A stretch of 64,000 nt of DNA from assembly GCA_963756715.1 (NCBI GenBank), contig CAVWOV010000003.1:1-64000 (forward strand). The letters are read 5' to 3'. Positions 9,423 through 18,475 of the stretch are shown one piece after another (position 1 is the stretch's first letter; every line of letters starts with the position of its first letter). The translations under genes were made by a program, and so were the position numbers. The notes under the pieces were generated by a model. It was not told where the DNA came from. It made no database searches and worked only from the letters and a program-made list of their open reading frames with translations. This DNA is from VAZQ01 sp963756715. GTDB lineage: Bacteria > Pseudomonadota > Alphaproteobacteria > Rhizobiales > Xanthobacteraceae.

Positions 9423-9445
9423 ATGCCCGGCACGAGGCCGGGCAT
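9423..9445. repeat. Short GC-rich palindrome between coxM and coxD
   Basis: ATGCCCGGC-ACGAG-GCCGGGCAT, a perfect 9-bp stem with a 5-base loop in the 147-bp coxM-coxD gap. No T-run follows on the minus strand, so it may be an mRNA-stabilising hairpin or a degenerate member of the GCCGGG-type palindromes also seen at 37073-37168 and 40499-40519. Confidence 0.5.
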
Positions 9446-9492
9446 CACGCAGCAGGCACCAGACATCCGGACGAACGAACACCGAGCCGAGT

Positions 9493-10290
9493 TTACCCCG
9501 CGGCCGCGACTGCGCGGCGCGCCAGCACGCCGATCAGATGGGCGCGGTATTCGGCGCTGCCGTGGATGTCGCTTGCCATGCCGTCGGCCGGAACCGTCAT
9601 GCCCTCCAGCGACTTCGCGCCGAAGCGCTTCTTCAGCGCCTCCTCGAACGAGGTCACGCGGAACACGCCGTTCGAGCCGGCGCCGGTCACCGCCACGCGG
9701 ATCTCGGAGCCGCGCTTCGACACGAACACGCCTACCAGCGCATAGCGCGAGGCCGGATTGGGGAACTTCACATAGGCCGCCTTGTTGGGCTTGGGGAACT
9801 GAATTTTCGTGATGATCTCGTCATCCTCAAGCGCGGTCGTGAACAGGCCCTGGAAGAACTCGTCCGCCGCGATCCGCCGCTTGTTGGTGACGATGGTGGC
9901 GCCGAGCCCCAGACAGGCCGCCGGATAATCGGCGTTCGGATCGTTGTTGGCGATCGAGCCGCCGATCGTGCCGCGATGGCGCACGGCGGGATCGCCGATC
10001 AGGCCGGCAAGATGCGCCAGCGCCGGGATGCTCTCCTTCACGACCGCCGAGGTCGCGACCTCGACGTGCGGGGTCATCGCCCCGATGGTAAGCGAACGCC
10101 CCGACATCTCGATGCCGGTCAAGCCCTCGACCTTGGACAGATCGACGAGATTCTTCGGCCCGGCGAGCCGTAGCTTCATCGTCGGAATCAGCGTGTGCCC
10201 GCCCGCCAGAAGCTTTGCTTCTTCCTGCTTGGTGAGCAGGCTTGCCGCCTGTCGCACGGTCGCCGGCCGGTGTTGGTTGAATGCGTACAT
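9493..10290 (-). CDS. coxM: CoxM-like FAD-binding subunit of a molybdenum hydroxylase
   Basis: Medium, FAD-binding subunit, 265 aa. It carries both FAD motifs of the family, AGGHTLIP (near residue 30) and RGTIGGSIANNDPNADYPA (near residue 115), and the C-terminal CO_deh_flav domain. It passes electrons from the 2Fe-2S subunit to a membrane or soluble acceptor. GGAG precedes the ATG at 10290. The gene follows coxS and coxL; the S-L-M order is typical of form II clusters, whereas form I clusters are M-S-L. Confidence 0.9.
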   Translation of the reverse strand: MYAFNQHRPATVRQAASLLTKQEEAKLLAGGHTLIPTMKLRLAGPKNLVDLSKVEGLTGIEMSGRSLTIGAMTPHVEVATSAVVKESIPALAHLAGLIGDPAVRHRGTIGGSIANNDPNADYPAACLGLGATIVTNKRRIAADEFFQGLFTTALEDDEIITKIQFPKPNKAAYVKFPNPASRYALVGVFVSKRGSEIRVAVTGAGSNGVFRVTSFEEALKKRFGAKSLEGMTVPADGMASDIHGSAEYRAHLIGVLARRAVAAAG

Positions 10291-10354
10291 CGTGTTGCTC
10301 CGTATGCGATCTGTCTTCAAACTCGCCCCGAGCGGGGAAAAGGTGATCTGGTTG

Positions 10355-12718
10355 CTACGCTGCCTTGCGGCTGTTGACCTTCTGCAACGCCTGCCACACC
10401 GCCTGCGCGGTCGCGGGCATCGCCAATTCCTCGGTGCCGACGGCATCCGTCAGCGCATTGATGACCGCCGCCGGCGCCGCGATCGCGCCCGCTTCGCCGC
10501 AGCCCTTGATGCCGAGCGGATTTGACGGCGACTTGGTCGTGGTCATGTCGACCTTGAGCACCGGCAGGTTATGGGCACGCGGCATGCAGTAGTCCATCAG
10601 CGAACCGGTAACGAGCTGTCCGTCCTTGTCGTAGATCGCGCCTTCGAGCAGCGCCTGGCCGACGCCCTGCGCGATGCCGCCATGAACCTGGCCCTCGACG
10701 ATCATCGGATTGATCACCGTGCCGAAGTCATCGACCGCGGTCCAGGCGACGATCTCGCTCTCGCCCGTCATCGGATCGACTTCAACTTCGCAGATGTGGC
10801 AGCCGGCCGGGAAGGTGAAATTCACCGGATCGTAGAACGCGCCCTCCTTGAGCCCGGGCTCGAGTTCGGCACCGACGAACTTGTGCGCGATGTAGGCATT
10901 GAGCGTGACGTCACCCCAGGCGGCGGACTTGTCAGTGCCCGCGACGGTGAACTTGCCGTCCGTAAAGACGATGTCACCTTCGGCGGCTTCCAGCAGATGC
11001 GCCGCGACCTTTTTCGCTTTGATCTCGACCTTGTCGAGCGCCTTGACGATCGCCGAAATACCCACCGCGCCCGAGCGCGACCCATAGGTGCCCATGCCGA
11101 ACTGCACCTTATCGGTGTCGCCGTGGACCACGCTCACGTTCTCGATCGGGATGCCGAGCCGCTCGGCCACGACCTGCGCGAACGTGGTCTCGTGGCCTTG
11201 GCCGTGCGCATGCGTTCCGGTGAGAACCTCGACCGAGCCGGTCGGGTTTACCCGCACTTCGGCGGACTCCCACAAGCCCACGCCGCAGCCGAGCGAACCA
11301 ACCGCCTGGCTCGGCGCGATCCCACAGGCCTCGATGTAGGTCGAGAAGCCGACGCCGCGCAGCTTGCCGTGCCGCGCGGATTCGCGCTTGCGCTTGCCGA
11401 AGCCCGCATAGTCGGCGATCTCCAGCGCTTTCTTGAGCGAGGCGTGATAGTCGCCGCCGTCGTAATTCATGATCACCGGGGTCTGGTGCGGGAATTTCTT
11501 GATGAAATTCTTCTTGCGCAGATCGGCAGGATCGACGCCCTGCTCGCGCGCCGCGACCTCCATCAGCCGCTCCACCACGAAGGTCGCCTCCGGCCGGCCC
11601 GCGCCGCGATAGGCGTCGACCGGCACGGTGTTGGTGTAGACCGCATCGACCTCGCAGTAGATCGCCGGGATGTCGTACTGGCCCGACAGCAGCGTGCCGT
11701 AGAGATAGGTCGGCACCGACGACGAGAACGTCGACATGTAGGCGCCGAGATTGGCAATCGTCTTGCAGCGCAGACCCGTGACCTTGCCGTCGCCGTCGAA
11801 TGCCATCTCCGCATGGGTGACGTGATCGCGGCCATGCGCGTCGGTCAGGAACGCTTCCGTGCGCTCGGACACCCATTTCACCGGGCGGCCGACCTTGCGC
11901 GACGCCCACAGACAGACGACCTCCTCCGGATAGATGAAGATCTTGGAACCGAAGCCGCCGCCAACGTCGGGCGCGATCACGCGCAGCTTGTGCTCGGGCG
12001 CCATGCCGACGAAGGCCGAAATCACCAGCCGCGCCACGTGCGGATTCTGCGAGGTATTCCACAGCGTGAGATTGTCAGTGCCGGCGTCATATTCGCCGAT
12101 CGCCGCACGCGGCTCGATGGCATTCGGCACCAGCCGGTTGTTGACGATATCCAGCTTGGTGACGTGCTTGGCCGCCTTGAAGGCGGCCTCGGCGGCGGTC
12201 TGGTCACCGAGTTGCCACTGGTAGATCGTGTTGGCGGGCGCCACGTCGTGAATTTGCGGCTCGCCCTTGCCTTGCGCCTTGGCCGGATCGGCAACGGCGG
12301 GCAGCACCTCGTAGTCGACCTTGATCTTCTCGGCGGCGTCCTTCGCCTGCGCGATGGTCTCCGCGATCACGACCGCGACCGCGTCGCCGACATGGTTGGC
12401 ATGGCCGTGCGCCAGCGCCGGGTGCGGCGCCATCTTCATCGGCGAGCCGTCCTTGGAATGGATCATCCAGCCGCAGATGAGCCCGCCGATCTTGTCGGCG
12501 GCAAGCTCGGCGCCGGTGAGCACCGCGAGCACCCCCGGCATGGCGGAGGCCGCCTGATGATCGATCGACTTGATCTTGGCGCGCGCATGGGGCGAGCGCA
12601 GGAAATAGGCGTGCGTCTGCCCCGGACGGTTCACGTCGGCGGTGTAGTTGCCCTTGCCGGTGATGAAGCGTTGGTCCTCTTTGCGGCGTACCGCCGCACC
12701 GATGCCGGTCGCGCTCAT
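10355..12718 (-). CDS. coxL: Form II CoxL-like molybdopterin large subunit
   Basis: Catalytic subunit of 787 aa, xanthine oxidase family. Visible motifs are GGGFGSK (about 253-259), AYRGAGR (about 369-375), GQGHETTFAQ, and GCGEAG near the C-terminus, holding the glutamate conserved in the family. The AYRGAGR loop defines form II; true CO dehydrogenases of form I have AYRCSFR, whose cysteine binds the copper. So CO oxidation is uncertain, and the substrate may be another small aldehyde, purine or aromatic compound. GGAGGAG before the ATG at 12718 sets the start. Confidence 0.92.
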   Translation of the reverse strand: MSATGIGAAVRRKEDQRFITGKGNYTADVNRPGQTHAYFLRSPHARAKIKSIDHQAASAMPGVLAVLTGAELAADKIGGLICGWMIHSKDGSPMKMAPHPALAHGHANHVGDAVAVVIAETIAQAKDAAEKIKVDYEVLPAVADPAKAQGKGEPQIHDVAPANTIYQWQLGDQTAAEAAFKAAKHVTKLDIVNNRLVPNAIEPRAAIGEYDAGTDNLTLWNTSQNPHVARLVISAFVGMAPEHKLRVIAPDVGGGFGSKIFIYPEEVVCLWASRKVGRPVKWVSERTEAFLTDAHGRDHVTHAEMAFDGDGKVTGLRCKTIANLGAYMSTFSSSVPTYLYGTLLSGQYDIPAIYCEVDAVYTNTVPVDAYRGAGRPEATFVVERLMEVAAREQGVDPADLRKKNFIKKFPHQTPVIMNYDGGDYHASLKKALEIADYAGFGKRKRESARHGKLRGVGFSTYIEACGIAPSQAVGSLGCGVGLWESAEVRVNPTGSVEVLTGTHAHGQGHETTFAQVVAERLGIPIENVSVVHGDTDKVQFGMGTYGSRSGAVGISAIVKALDKVEIKAKKVAAHLLEAAEGDIVFTDGKFTVAGTDKSAAWGDVTLNAYIAHKFVGAELEPGLKEGAFYDPVNFTFPAGCHICEVEVDPMTGESEIVAWTAVDDFGTVINPMIVEGQVHGGIAQGVGQALLEGAIYDKDGQLVTGSLMDYCMPRAHNLPVLKVDMTTTKSPSNPLGIKGCGEAGAIAAPAAVINALTDAVGTEELAMPATAQAVWQALQKVNSRKAA

Positions 12719-12759
12719 GGCGGTCTCCTCCCTGGATGACGCCGTTCGCTCAGCCCCGC

Positions 12760-13248
12760 TCAAGTCTTGTGTTGGCCCTGCCCCATGGCCTTGGCGCCTG
12801 CGGCGATCGCCTTGACGATGTTGTGGTAGCCGGTACAGCGGCAGAGATTGCCTTCCAGTTCATGCCGGATGGTGTGATCGTCGAGGTCGTTGCCCTTACG
12901 GTTCACCATGTCGACGGCGGTCATGATCATGCCCGGCGTGCAGTAGCCGCATTGCAGGCCGTGATTCTCGCGGAAGGCTTCCTGCATGGGATGCAGCGGC
13001 CCGTTGGGGTCGGCGAGCCCCTCGATCGTCATGACGTTGGCGCCTTCAAGCTGCCAGGCGAACACCGTGCATGACTTTACCGCCTTGCCGTCCACATGGA
13101 CGACGCAGGCACCGCATTGCGATGTATCGCATCCCACATGGGTGCCGGTGAGCCGCAAGTGCTCGCGCAGGTACTGCACCAACAAGGTGCGCGGGTCGAC
13201 GTCACCGGTGACGGCTTTGCCGTTCACCGTCATTGCGACGGCGGACAT
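12760..13248 (-). CDS. coxS: CoxS-like [2Fe-2S] subunit
   Basis: Small iron-sulfur subunit, 162 aa. The N-terminal plant-type ferredoxin domain has the CDTSQCGAC cysteine cluster plus a later KSC. The C-terminal helical domain has CGYCTPG and CRCTGY. Together they hold two [2Fe-2S] clusters that carry electrons from the molybdenum centre of CoxL to the FAD of CoxM. A perfect AGGAGG sits seven bases before the ATG at 13248. It is the first of the three structural genes, 41 bp ahead of coxL. Confidence 0.93.
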   Translation of the reverse strand: MSAVAMTVNGKAVTGDVDPRTLLVQYLREHLRLTGTHVGCDTSQCGACVVHVDGKAVKSCTVFAWQLEGANVMTIEGLADPNGPLHPMQEAFRENHGLQCGYCTPGMIMTAVDMVNRKGNDLDDHTIRHELEGNLCRCTGYHNIVKAIAAGAKAMGQGQHKT

Positions 13249-13452
13249 GGCTTTCCTCCTAAAAGTGGGGCCGAAGGCCTCATTTTCGCACCAACGGCCG
13301 AAGCCGGTGGCGGATCGGATCAAATTCGGGGCGATTTTGCCCCGCAGCGGGGTTTGGAACAAGTCAACTCTGGACCCCTGGGGCGCGGCCGGTCAAGGGT
13401 TTTGGTCGGAATTGGGGACCGCCGTTAGCCCCCTGGGCGCCGGGAATTGTGC

Positions 13453-13905
13453 TCAGCCGCCGGACCCGACCGCATCCTTGAAGCGGATGAAGAAGTCGTC
13501 CGCGGTCTTTTTCGCGGCGCTATTGATGAGGCGCTGGCCAAGCTGGGCGAGCTTGCCGCCGATCTGCGCCTCGACGTTGTAGGACAGCAGCGTGCCGCCA
13601 TCCTTTTCGGCAAGCGACACCAAGGCCCCGCCCTTTGCAAAGCCGGCGACACCGCCCTCCCCTTCGCCGGAAATGCGATAGCTGTTCGGCGGATCGAAGT
13701 CGGACAGCCGGACCTTGCCCTTCCAGCGCGCCTTGACCGGCCCGACCTTGACGGTGGCGGTTGCTTGAAATTCGCTCTCGGAGAGCATGTCGAGCTGCTC
13801 GCAGCCGGGTATGCAACTCTTCAGTACTTCGGGATCGTTGAGCTTCGCCCACACCGTCTCGCGGGTGGCGGGAAGCTGAACCTCGCCGGTCATAGTCATC
13901 GCCAT
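13453..13905 (-). CDS. coxG: CoxG-like SRPBCC-domain protein
   Basis: A 150-aa START/SRPBCC-fold protein of the CoxG family: TMTGEVQLPATRETVWAKLN at the start, IPGCEQL, and a C-terminal amphipathic helix. In CO-oxidising bacteria CoxG helps anchor the dehydrogenase to the membrane. Here it is the first gene of the operon, 204 bp before coxS. AGGAG eight bases before the ATG at 13905 supports the start. Confidence 0.85.
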   Translation of the reverse strand: MAMTMTGEVQLPATRETVWAKLNDPEVLKSCIPGCEQLDMLSESEFQATATVKVGPVKARWKGKVRLSDFDPPNSYRISGEGEGGVAGFAKGGALVSLAEKDGGTLLSYNVEAQIGGKLAQLGQRLINSAAKKTADDFFIRFKDAVGSGG

Positions 13906-14101
13906 GGTCGTACTCCTGGCCCGGGTCTTCTCTTGCCAATTCAGTTCGCGCGCGTCATGCCCGGCACCGGGTCCGGCCAAGAATTCTCACGCAAGGTAAT
14001 AGGCAATGGCGTTCGCGGAGGAAAGTGCTTTGACGCACACAGTGGGGGTTGGCTGAATGCGTATACCGGGCTAGTTGTGTTGCGGTATTCGCGTATCACC
14101 T

Positions 14102-15478
14102 ATGACCAATGCGCTGACCGCTTCCTCACTGTTGACGCCTCTGATCTCGAGTGCCGCGATGCGCGCCATCCTCGATGATCGTGCGCGCCTGCAGCGCATG
14201 CTCAATGTCGAAGTGGCGCTGGCGCGGGCCGAGGCCGCAGTCGGGATCATTCCGGCGTCCTGCGTCGACGATATCGCCGAAGCCGCGCGCGCGGACCGTT
14301 ACGACATTGCGGCGCTCGGTAAGGAGGGCGTCGATTCCGGCACCGTAGCGGTGCCACTCGTCAAGGCGCTGACCGCCGAAGTGGCCAAGAAAGATTCCAA
14401 GTCGGCGGGCTACGTTCACTGGGGCGCCACCAGCCAGGACATCGTCGATACCGCGCTGGTGCTCGAATTGCGCAGCGCAATCGACGCGCTCAACGAGGAT
14501 CTCAATCGCGCCATCGACGCGTTCACGGCGCTGTCCGGCAAGCACCGCCGCACCGTGTCGGTCGGCCGCACACTGCTGCAGCACGCCATTCCCTCATCGT
14601 TCGGGCTCAAGCTCGCCGGCTACGCGGCGGCGCTGGCACGCTCGCGCGAGCGGCTCAGGCGGCTGCGCCGGGAATCGCTGGTGCTGCAGTTCGGCGGCGC
14701 CACCGGGACCCTCGCCGCGCTCGGCGACCGGGGAATCCAGGTCTCCGAACGGCTCGCGGCGCTGCTCGATCTGCCGCTGCCGGACGCACCCTGGCACACC
14801 CATCGCGACCGGCTGGCGGATATCGCATCGGCGTTTGCCATTCTGGCCGGGACCTGCGGCAAGATCGCCCGTGACGTCGCACTGCTGATGCAGACCGACG
14901 TGGCGGAAGCCTTCGAGCCGGCCGCCGACGGACGCGGCGGGTCATCAACGATGCCGCACAAGCGCAATCCGACGGCCGCCACGATGGCGCTCTCGGCCGC
15001 GGCCATGGCGCCGCAACTCGCAGCGACGATATTTGCTACCGCCGTGCAGGAGCACGAACGCGCGCTCGGCGGCTGGCAGGCCGAATGGCCGACCTTCGCC
15101 GCACTCGCGCTGGTCACGTCCGGCGCGCTCGTCGCCGTGGTCGATATTGCGCAGGGTCTGGAAGTGGATGCCGACCGCATGCGCGCCAATCTCGGCACCA
15201 CACGCGGCCTGCTGATGGCCGAGGCGGTGACATTCGCGCTCGCCGGCAAGGTCGGCAAGACGGATGCCCGCAGGATCGTCGATGACGCGGTCCGCAAGGC
15301 CACCGCCGCGAAGCGTCAACTACAGGACGTGATCGGCGAAGACGAGCGCGTGAAGGCGCACTTCAGTGCGCCGGAACTCAACAAGCTGTTCGACCCGATG
15401 CTCTACCAGGGCGTCGCGCAGAGCTTCATCGACCGCATCATCGGCTCACCGGCGCTGCGCGGCGCCAAGCGGCCTTAA
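14102..15478 (+). CDS. pcaB: 3-carboxy-cis,cis-muconate cycloisomerase
   Basis: A 458-aa member of the fumarase/aspartase superfamily with the signature GGSSTMPHKRNPTAA (about residue 280) and YVHWGATSQDIVDTA. PcaB converts 3-carboxy-cis,cis-muconate to 4-carboxymuconolactone in the protocatechuate branch of the beta-ketoadipate pathway. The next gene, 29 bp downstream, encodes the enol-lactonase of the same pathway, which makes PcaB more likely than PurB or argininosuccinate lyase. No clear ribosome site precedes the ATG at 14102. The ring-cleaving dioxygenase genes pcaGH and pcaC are not in the window. Confidence 0.9.
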   Translation: MTNALTASSLLTPLISSAAMRAILDDRARLQRMLNVEVALARAEAAVGIIPASCVDDIAEAARADRYDIAALGKEGVDSGTVAVPLVKALTAEVAKKDSKSAGYVHWGATSQDIVDTALVLELRSAIDALNEDLNRAIDAFTALSGKHRRTVSVGRTLLQHAIPSSFGLKLAGYAAALARSRERLRRLRRESLVLQFGGATGTLAALGDRGIQVSERLAALLDLPLPDAPWHTHRDRLADIASAFAILAGTCGKIARDVALLMQTDVAEAFEPAADGRGGSSTMPHKRNPTAATMALSAAAMAPQLAATIFATAVQEHERALGGWQAEWPTFAALALVTSGALVAVVDIAQGLEVDADRMRANLGTTRGLLMAEAVTFALAGKVGKTDARRIVDDAVRKATAAKRQLQDVIGEDERVKAHFSAPELNKLFDPMLYQGVAQSFIDRIIGSPALRGAKRP

Positions 15479-15507
15479 GCAACCAGTCTCACAACGAGGA
15501 ACATCCC

Positions 15508-16290
15508 ATGCCTGTCATCGACGCCGACGGCTGTCCGATTCATGTCGAAGTCGAGGGCCCCGAGCGGGCGCCCGTACTCATGCTGTCAAATTCGCTCGGC
15601 ACCACGCTGGCGATGTGGGACGTACAGGTGAAGCCTTTCACGCAGCACTTCCGTCTCGTCCGCTACGACCGGCGCGGCCATGGCAAGTCCGGCGTCCCCA
15701 AAGGACCGTACAGCATGGAACGGCTCGGCCGCGACGTGCTGGCGGTGCTCGACGGACTTGGCCTCAAGACGATCAACTGGTGCGGATTGTCGATGGGCGG
15801 AATGGTCGGCCAGTGGCTCGGCGCCAACGCGCCGGAGCGCATCGAGCGCATGGTGCTGACCAACACGTCGAGCTATTTCCCGGACAAGAACGGCTGGAAC
15901 GATCGCCTCAAGATGGTGGAGGAGAAAGGCATCGAAGCGTTTGCCGCGCCGAACATGGCACGCTGGTTCACTCCAGGATTTCTCGAACGGGCTCCGCAGA
16001 CCGTTGCGCCCATCCAGGCGATGTTCGCCGCCACCCCGCTCGCCGGGTATCTGGGCTGCGGCGCCGCGGTGCGCGACATGGACCATCGCGCCCTGCTGCC
16101 GAAAATCACCGTGCCGACGCTGGTCATCGCCGGCCAGCATGATGGCGCGACGCCGCCCGAGGCCAACGAATACATCAGCCAGCACATCCCCGGTGCGAAA
16201 TACATGACGCTCGACGCGGCGCACATGTCCAACGTCGAGCAGCCGGATGCCTATACGGCGGCGGTGCTGGGTTTCCTGACCAGCCGCTAA
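15508..16290 (+). CDS. pcaD: 3-oxoadipate enol-lactonase
   Basis: A 260-aa alpha/beta hydrolase. The nucleophile elbow GLSMGG is at about residue 93, the acid lies in AGQHDGATPP and the catalytic histidine in AAHMSNVEQP. It hydrolyses beta-ketoadipate enol-lactone to 3-oxoadipate. GAGGA precedes the ATG. It lies 29 bp after pcaB on the same strand, and together they form a two-gene unit of the protocatechuate pathway. Confidence 0.9.
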   Translation: MPVIDADGCPIHVEVEGPERAPVLMLSNSLGTTLAMWDVQVKPFTQHFRLVRYDRRGHGKSGVPKGPYSMERLGRDVLAVLDGLGLKTINWCGLSMGGMVGQWLGANAPERIERMVLTNTSSYFPDKNGWNDRLKMVEEKGIEAFAAPNMARWFTPGFLERAPQTVAPIQAMFAATPLAGYLGCGAAVRDMDHRALLPKITVPTLVIAGQHDGATPPEANEYISQHIPGAKYMTLDAAHMSNVEQPDAYTAAVLGFLTSR

Positions 16291-16355
16291 TCGGAGACAG
16301 CGACGGACGATAAGCCGCGCTAACAACGCAGCGTGGACATCCGGCGGACAGTGGC

Positions 16356-16889
16356 CTAGCGGGCGCTCATCTGCAGCGCCCGCATGGACAGCTTTTCGTC
16401 CGTTACCGTCGCCGGGCCGACTTCCGCCGCCTCCTCGATCTGCCGCTCCACCACGATCACGATCAGCGCGCCCGTCAGCAGCAGGAACTGGGTCATCTCC
16501 AGACGGATCAACGCGCCATCGCCGCTGGCGAACGCCGGCCACGCCCACAGCATGAGCACCGAGCTTGCAAGCAGCAGCACGACGTCGAGCGTTTCACGGT
16601 TGGGCTCCCGGCGCATGACCAGCGCGCGGGCGAAATCGATCAGATAAGCCAGGAATCCCACCGCGATCACAAGCTTGATGCCGGCGAGCACGCTGGAGGT
16701 GCGCACCAGGCCGTCGAGCGTAAAATCGAACAGATTGCGGAAATAGATCGCGGCGGTGCCGTGAAGCCGATCTTCGAAACCGTTGAACGGCGACCTCAGC
16801 ACGCGGATCGCGTCGCCCCCCCAGACCGGCGCGAAATAGCACGAGATCAAAGCCGCGTTGACGCAGCCGAGTCTTGGAAAGGTCCCCAT
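16356..16889 (-). CDS. Predicted membrane protein of unknown function
   Basis: A 177-aa protein with three likely membrane segments: one near residues 70-90 (VLAGIKLVIAVGFLAYLI), one near 105-122 and one near 133-152. The C-terminal tail is charged. GGGAGG six bases before the ATG at 16889 supports this start. It converges on pcaD with a 65-bp gap. I do not recognise the family; no catalytic motif is visible. Confidence 0.6.
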   Translation of the reverse strand: MGTFPRLGCVNAALISCYFAPVWGGDAIRVLRSPFNGFEDRLHGTAAIYFRNLFDFTLDGLVRTSSVLAGIKLVIAVGFLAYLIDFARALVMRREPNRETLDVVLLLASSVLMLWAWPAFASGDGALIRLEMTQFLLLTGALIVIVVERQIEEAAEVGPATVTDEKLSMRALQMSAR

Positions 16890-17119
16890 CGCAAGCCTCC
16901 CGCCGGTCGCCCGACGGGCCATGGCTCAATAGCCAGGGCATCTCATCTGGCGACCCGGACAGGCCTATCGGCTGGCAAATTGCCCCTCAATCGAAACCAT
17001 TTGTTAACCTTATCGTCGCGGGTTCCGATCGGCGGGCCGGGCTCGTTCATTTCATCCAAACAACGGAACACCGCGTTGAAATATCAAGCGAAACCTTCCG
17101 TCGCGACACCCCAGCAGCG

Positions 17120-18007
17120 TCATCCCCCGCGCGCGGCGCGGAACTCGTGCGGGGTGGTGCCGGTCTGCTTGCGAAAGAAACGGGCAAAGTGCGAGGGGTC
17201 GGAAAAGGCCAGATCGTAGGCGATCTCGTGAATGGGCTCGCTGGTGAAGACGAGCTGGCGCTTGGCCTCGGTGAGCACGCGATGGCGGATCAGATGGCCG
17301 GCCGTCACGCCGGTTGCACGCTTGACGTGATCGTTGAGCCGATCGACCGTCATCGCAAGCTTGTCGGCATAGAACGCAAGCTGCCGTTCCTTCTGGAAAT
17401 GCTCCTCGACCAGTTTGCGCAGCGCTTCGACGGTCGCGCCGGTCGGTTCGAGCATGATCGCGCCGGCGCGCGACCGGCCGGCGGCGAGACGCGCAACCTC
17501 AACCGCGATCAGCGCCAGCAATCCGCGCATGGCGATGCGAAAGCCGGCGCGGGCCAGAAATGCCTCCTCATTGAGTTCGGCCGCGAGCTTCGAGAGCCGT
17601 CCGCGCTCAGCGTCGCCGAACGGAACGACCGGGTCGGCGGCAAGCGCCTTGAGGCGTGCGAGCGCCTCCCCGCGGCGATCCCCCATAGCCTCGGCGACGT
17701 CCTCGGTGAAGGTCATCACCCAGCCGTTGGTGACGTCCGGACGGAAGCGGAAGCCATGAGCAACAGTCGCCGGCACGAGAATCGAACACGGTGCTTCGAA
17801 CGCAAGTGTGGCGGCCTCGAATGTCATTTCGCCGCCGCCCTGCTCGATCAGCAGGATCTGAAACAGGTTGCGATGGCGATGCGCGCGGATCGTCCACGCA
17901 TGAATCGAGGAGCGCGATGCGATCGTCTCGATATGAATGAAATCGAACGCCTGATCGTCCGGCGGATCGCCATAGAGATGAAACAGTGGCAGCGCGGCGG
18001 TGGCCAT
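17120..18007 (-). CDS. AraC-family regulator (PobR-like)
   Basis: A 295-aa regulator. The N-terminal cupin-like domain contains RAHRHRNLFQILLIEQGGGEM; the C-terminal AraC domain has two helix-turn-helix units, KLAMTVDRLNDHVKRATG and the signature around IAYDLAFSDPSHFARFFRKQ. The layout resembles PobR-type activators of 4-hydroxybenzoate genes. Position between pcaBD and the HpaBC-type monooxygenase suggests control of aromatic degradation, but its inducer and target promoter are not evident. The first ATG at 18007 begins directly with the cupin part. Confidence 0.82.
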   Translation of the reverse strand: MATAALPLFHLYGDPPDDQAFDFIHIETIASRSSIHAWTIRAHRHRNLFQILLIEQGGGEMTFEAATLAFEAPCSILVPATVAHGFRFRPDVTNGWVMTFTEDVAEAMGDRRGEALARLKALAADPVVPFGDAERGRLSKLAAELNEEAFLARAGFRIAMRGLLALIAVEVARLAAGRSRAGAIMLEPTGATVEALRKLVEEHFQKERQLAFYADKLAMTVDRLNDHVKRATGVTAGHLIRHRVLTEAKRQLVFTSEPIHEIAYDLAFSDPSHFARFFRKQTGTTPHEFRAARGG

Positions 18008-18106
18008 GGCCGATCATAGGCCGGCGCCGTCGGGGAGAAAACTTGGGGCGGCCGCACGGATCGCCGCAATCCCCATCAATCCAAGCCACGCCGCTAAATC
18101 AAGAAA

Positions 18107-18133
18107 AAGGCCCCGCCGGATCGGCGGGGCCTT
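18107..18133 (-). terminator. Rho-independent terminator of the 63-aa gene
   Basis: Perfect 12-bp arms AAGGCCCCGCCG and CGGCGGGGCCTT with a 3-base loop. On the minus strand the stem runs into a T-rich stretch. It lies nine bases past the stop of the small gene at 18143-18334. Confidence 0.8.
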
Positions 18134-18142
18134 CGGCCATGC

Positions 18143-18334
18143 TTAGCGATTCTGGTTGCTCTGACGGTCCTTATCAGACTGCCCACCCTGCTGGCCCGGC
18201 TGATTGCCGCCCTGACGGTGCTGACCGGACTTATCCTGCTGTCCACCGCCCTGCTGGCCGGGCTGGTTGCCGCCCTGTTGGTGCTGGCCCTGACGGCCGG
18301 GCTGGTTCGGGTTCTGCTGGTTTGGATTGTTCAT
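18143..18334 (-). CDS. 63-aa Gln/Gly/Asn-rich tandem-repeat protein
   Basis: A small, low-complexity hydrophilic protein (GNQPGQQGG motifs) with no Trp, Tyr, Phe or Cys. Residues about 16-36 and 37-56 are two copies of a 20-21-residue unit, GQHxQGGNQPGQQGG plus a Gln/Asp/Lys tail. Its own strong ribosome site (GAGGAG six bases before the ATG) and the dedicated terminator support a real, separately expressed gene. It is probably disordered. I do not recognise a function; comparable glutamine-rich short proteins exist in Bradyrhizobium-like genomes as far as I recall. Confidence 0.7.
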   Translation of the reverse strand: MNNPNQQNPNQPGRQGQHQQGGNQPGQQGGGQQDKSGQHRQGGNQPGQQGGQSDKDRQSNQNR

Positions 18335-18475
18335 TTTCGACTCCTCACGGATGCAGGTTCGCCCTGCTCCACCAGGATCAACGTCAGGAGGTGAACAAAG
18401 TTGCCGTGGATCGATAAGAAATTATCTTGGTAAAACAATAATTTATTGGACACTTCGAGTCGAATTTTGCCGAAA

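Noticed and set aside
7435..9423. A long minus-strand frame covering coxE and coxD
   Set aside because: Only its first part (to about 9135) encodes the real CoxD N-terminus; the rest is an off-frame reading of coxD and coxE.
10571..12739. A 722-codon open frame on the plus strand opposite coxL
   Set aside because: Arg/Asp/Gly-rich mirror of a conserved gene in high-GC DNA; coxL with all motifs lies on the other strand.
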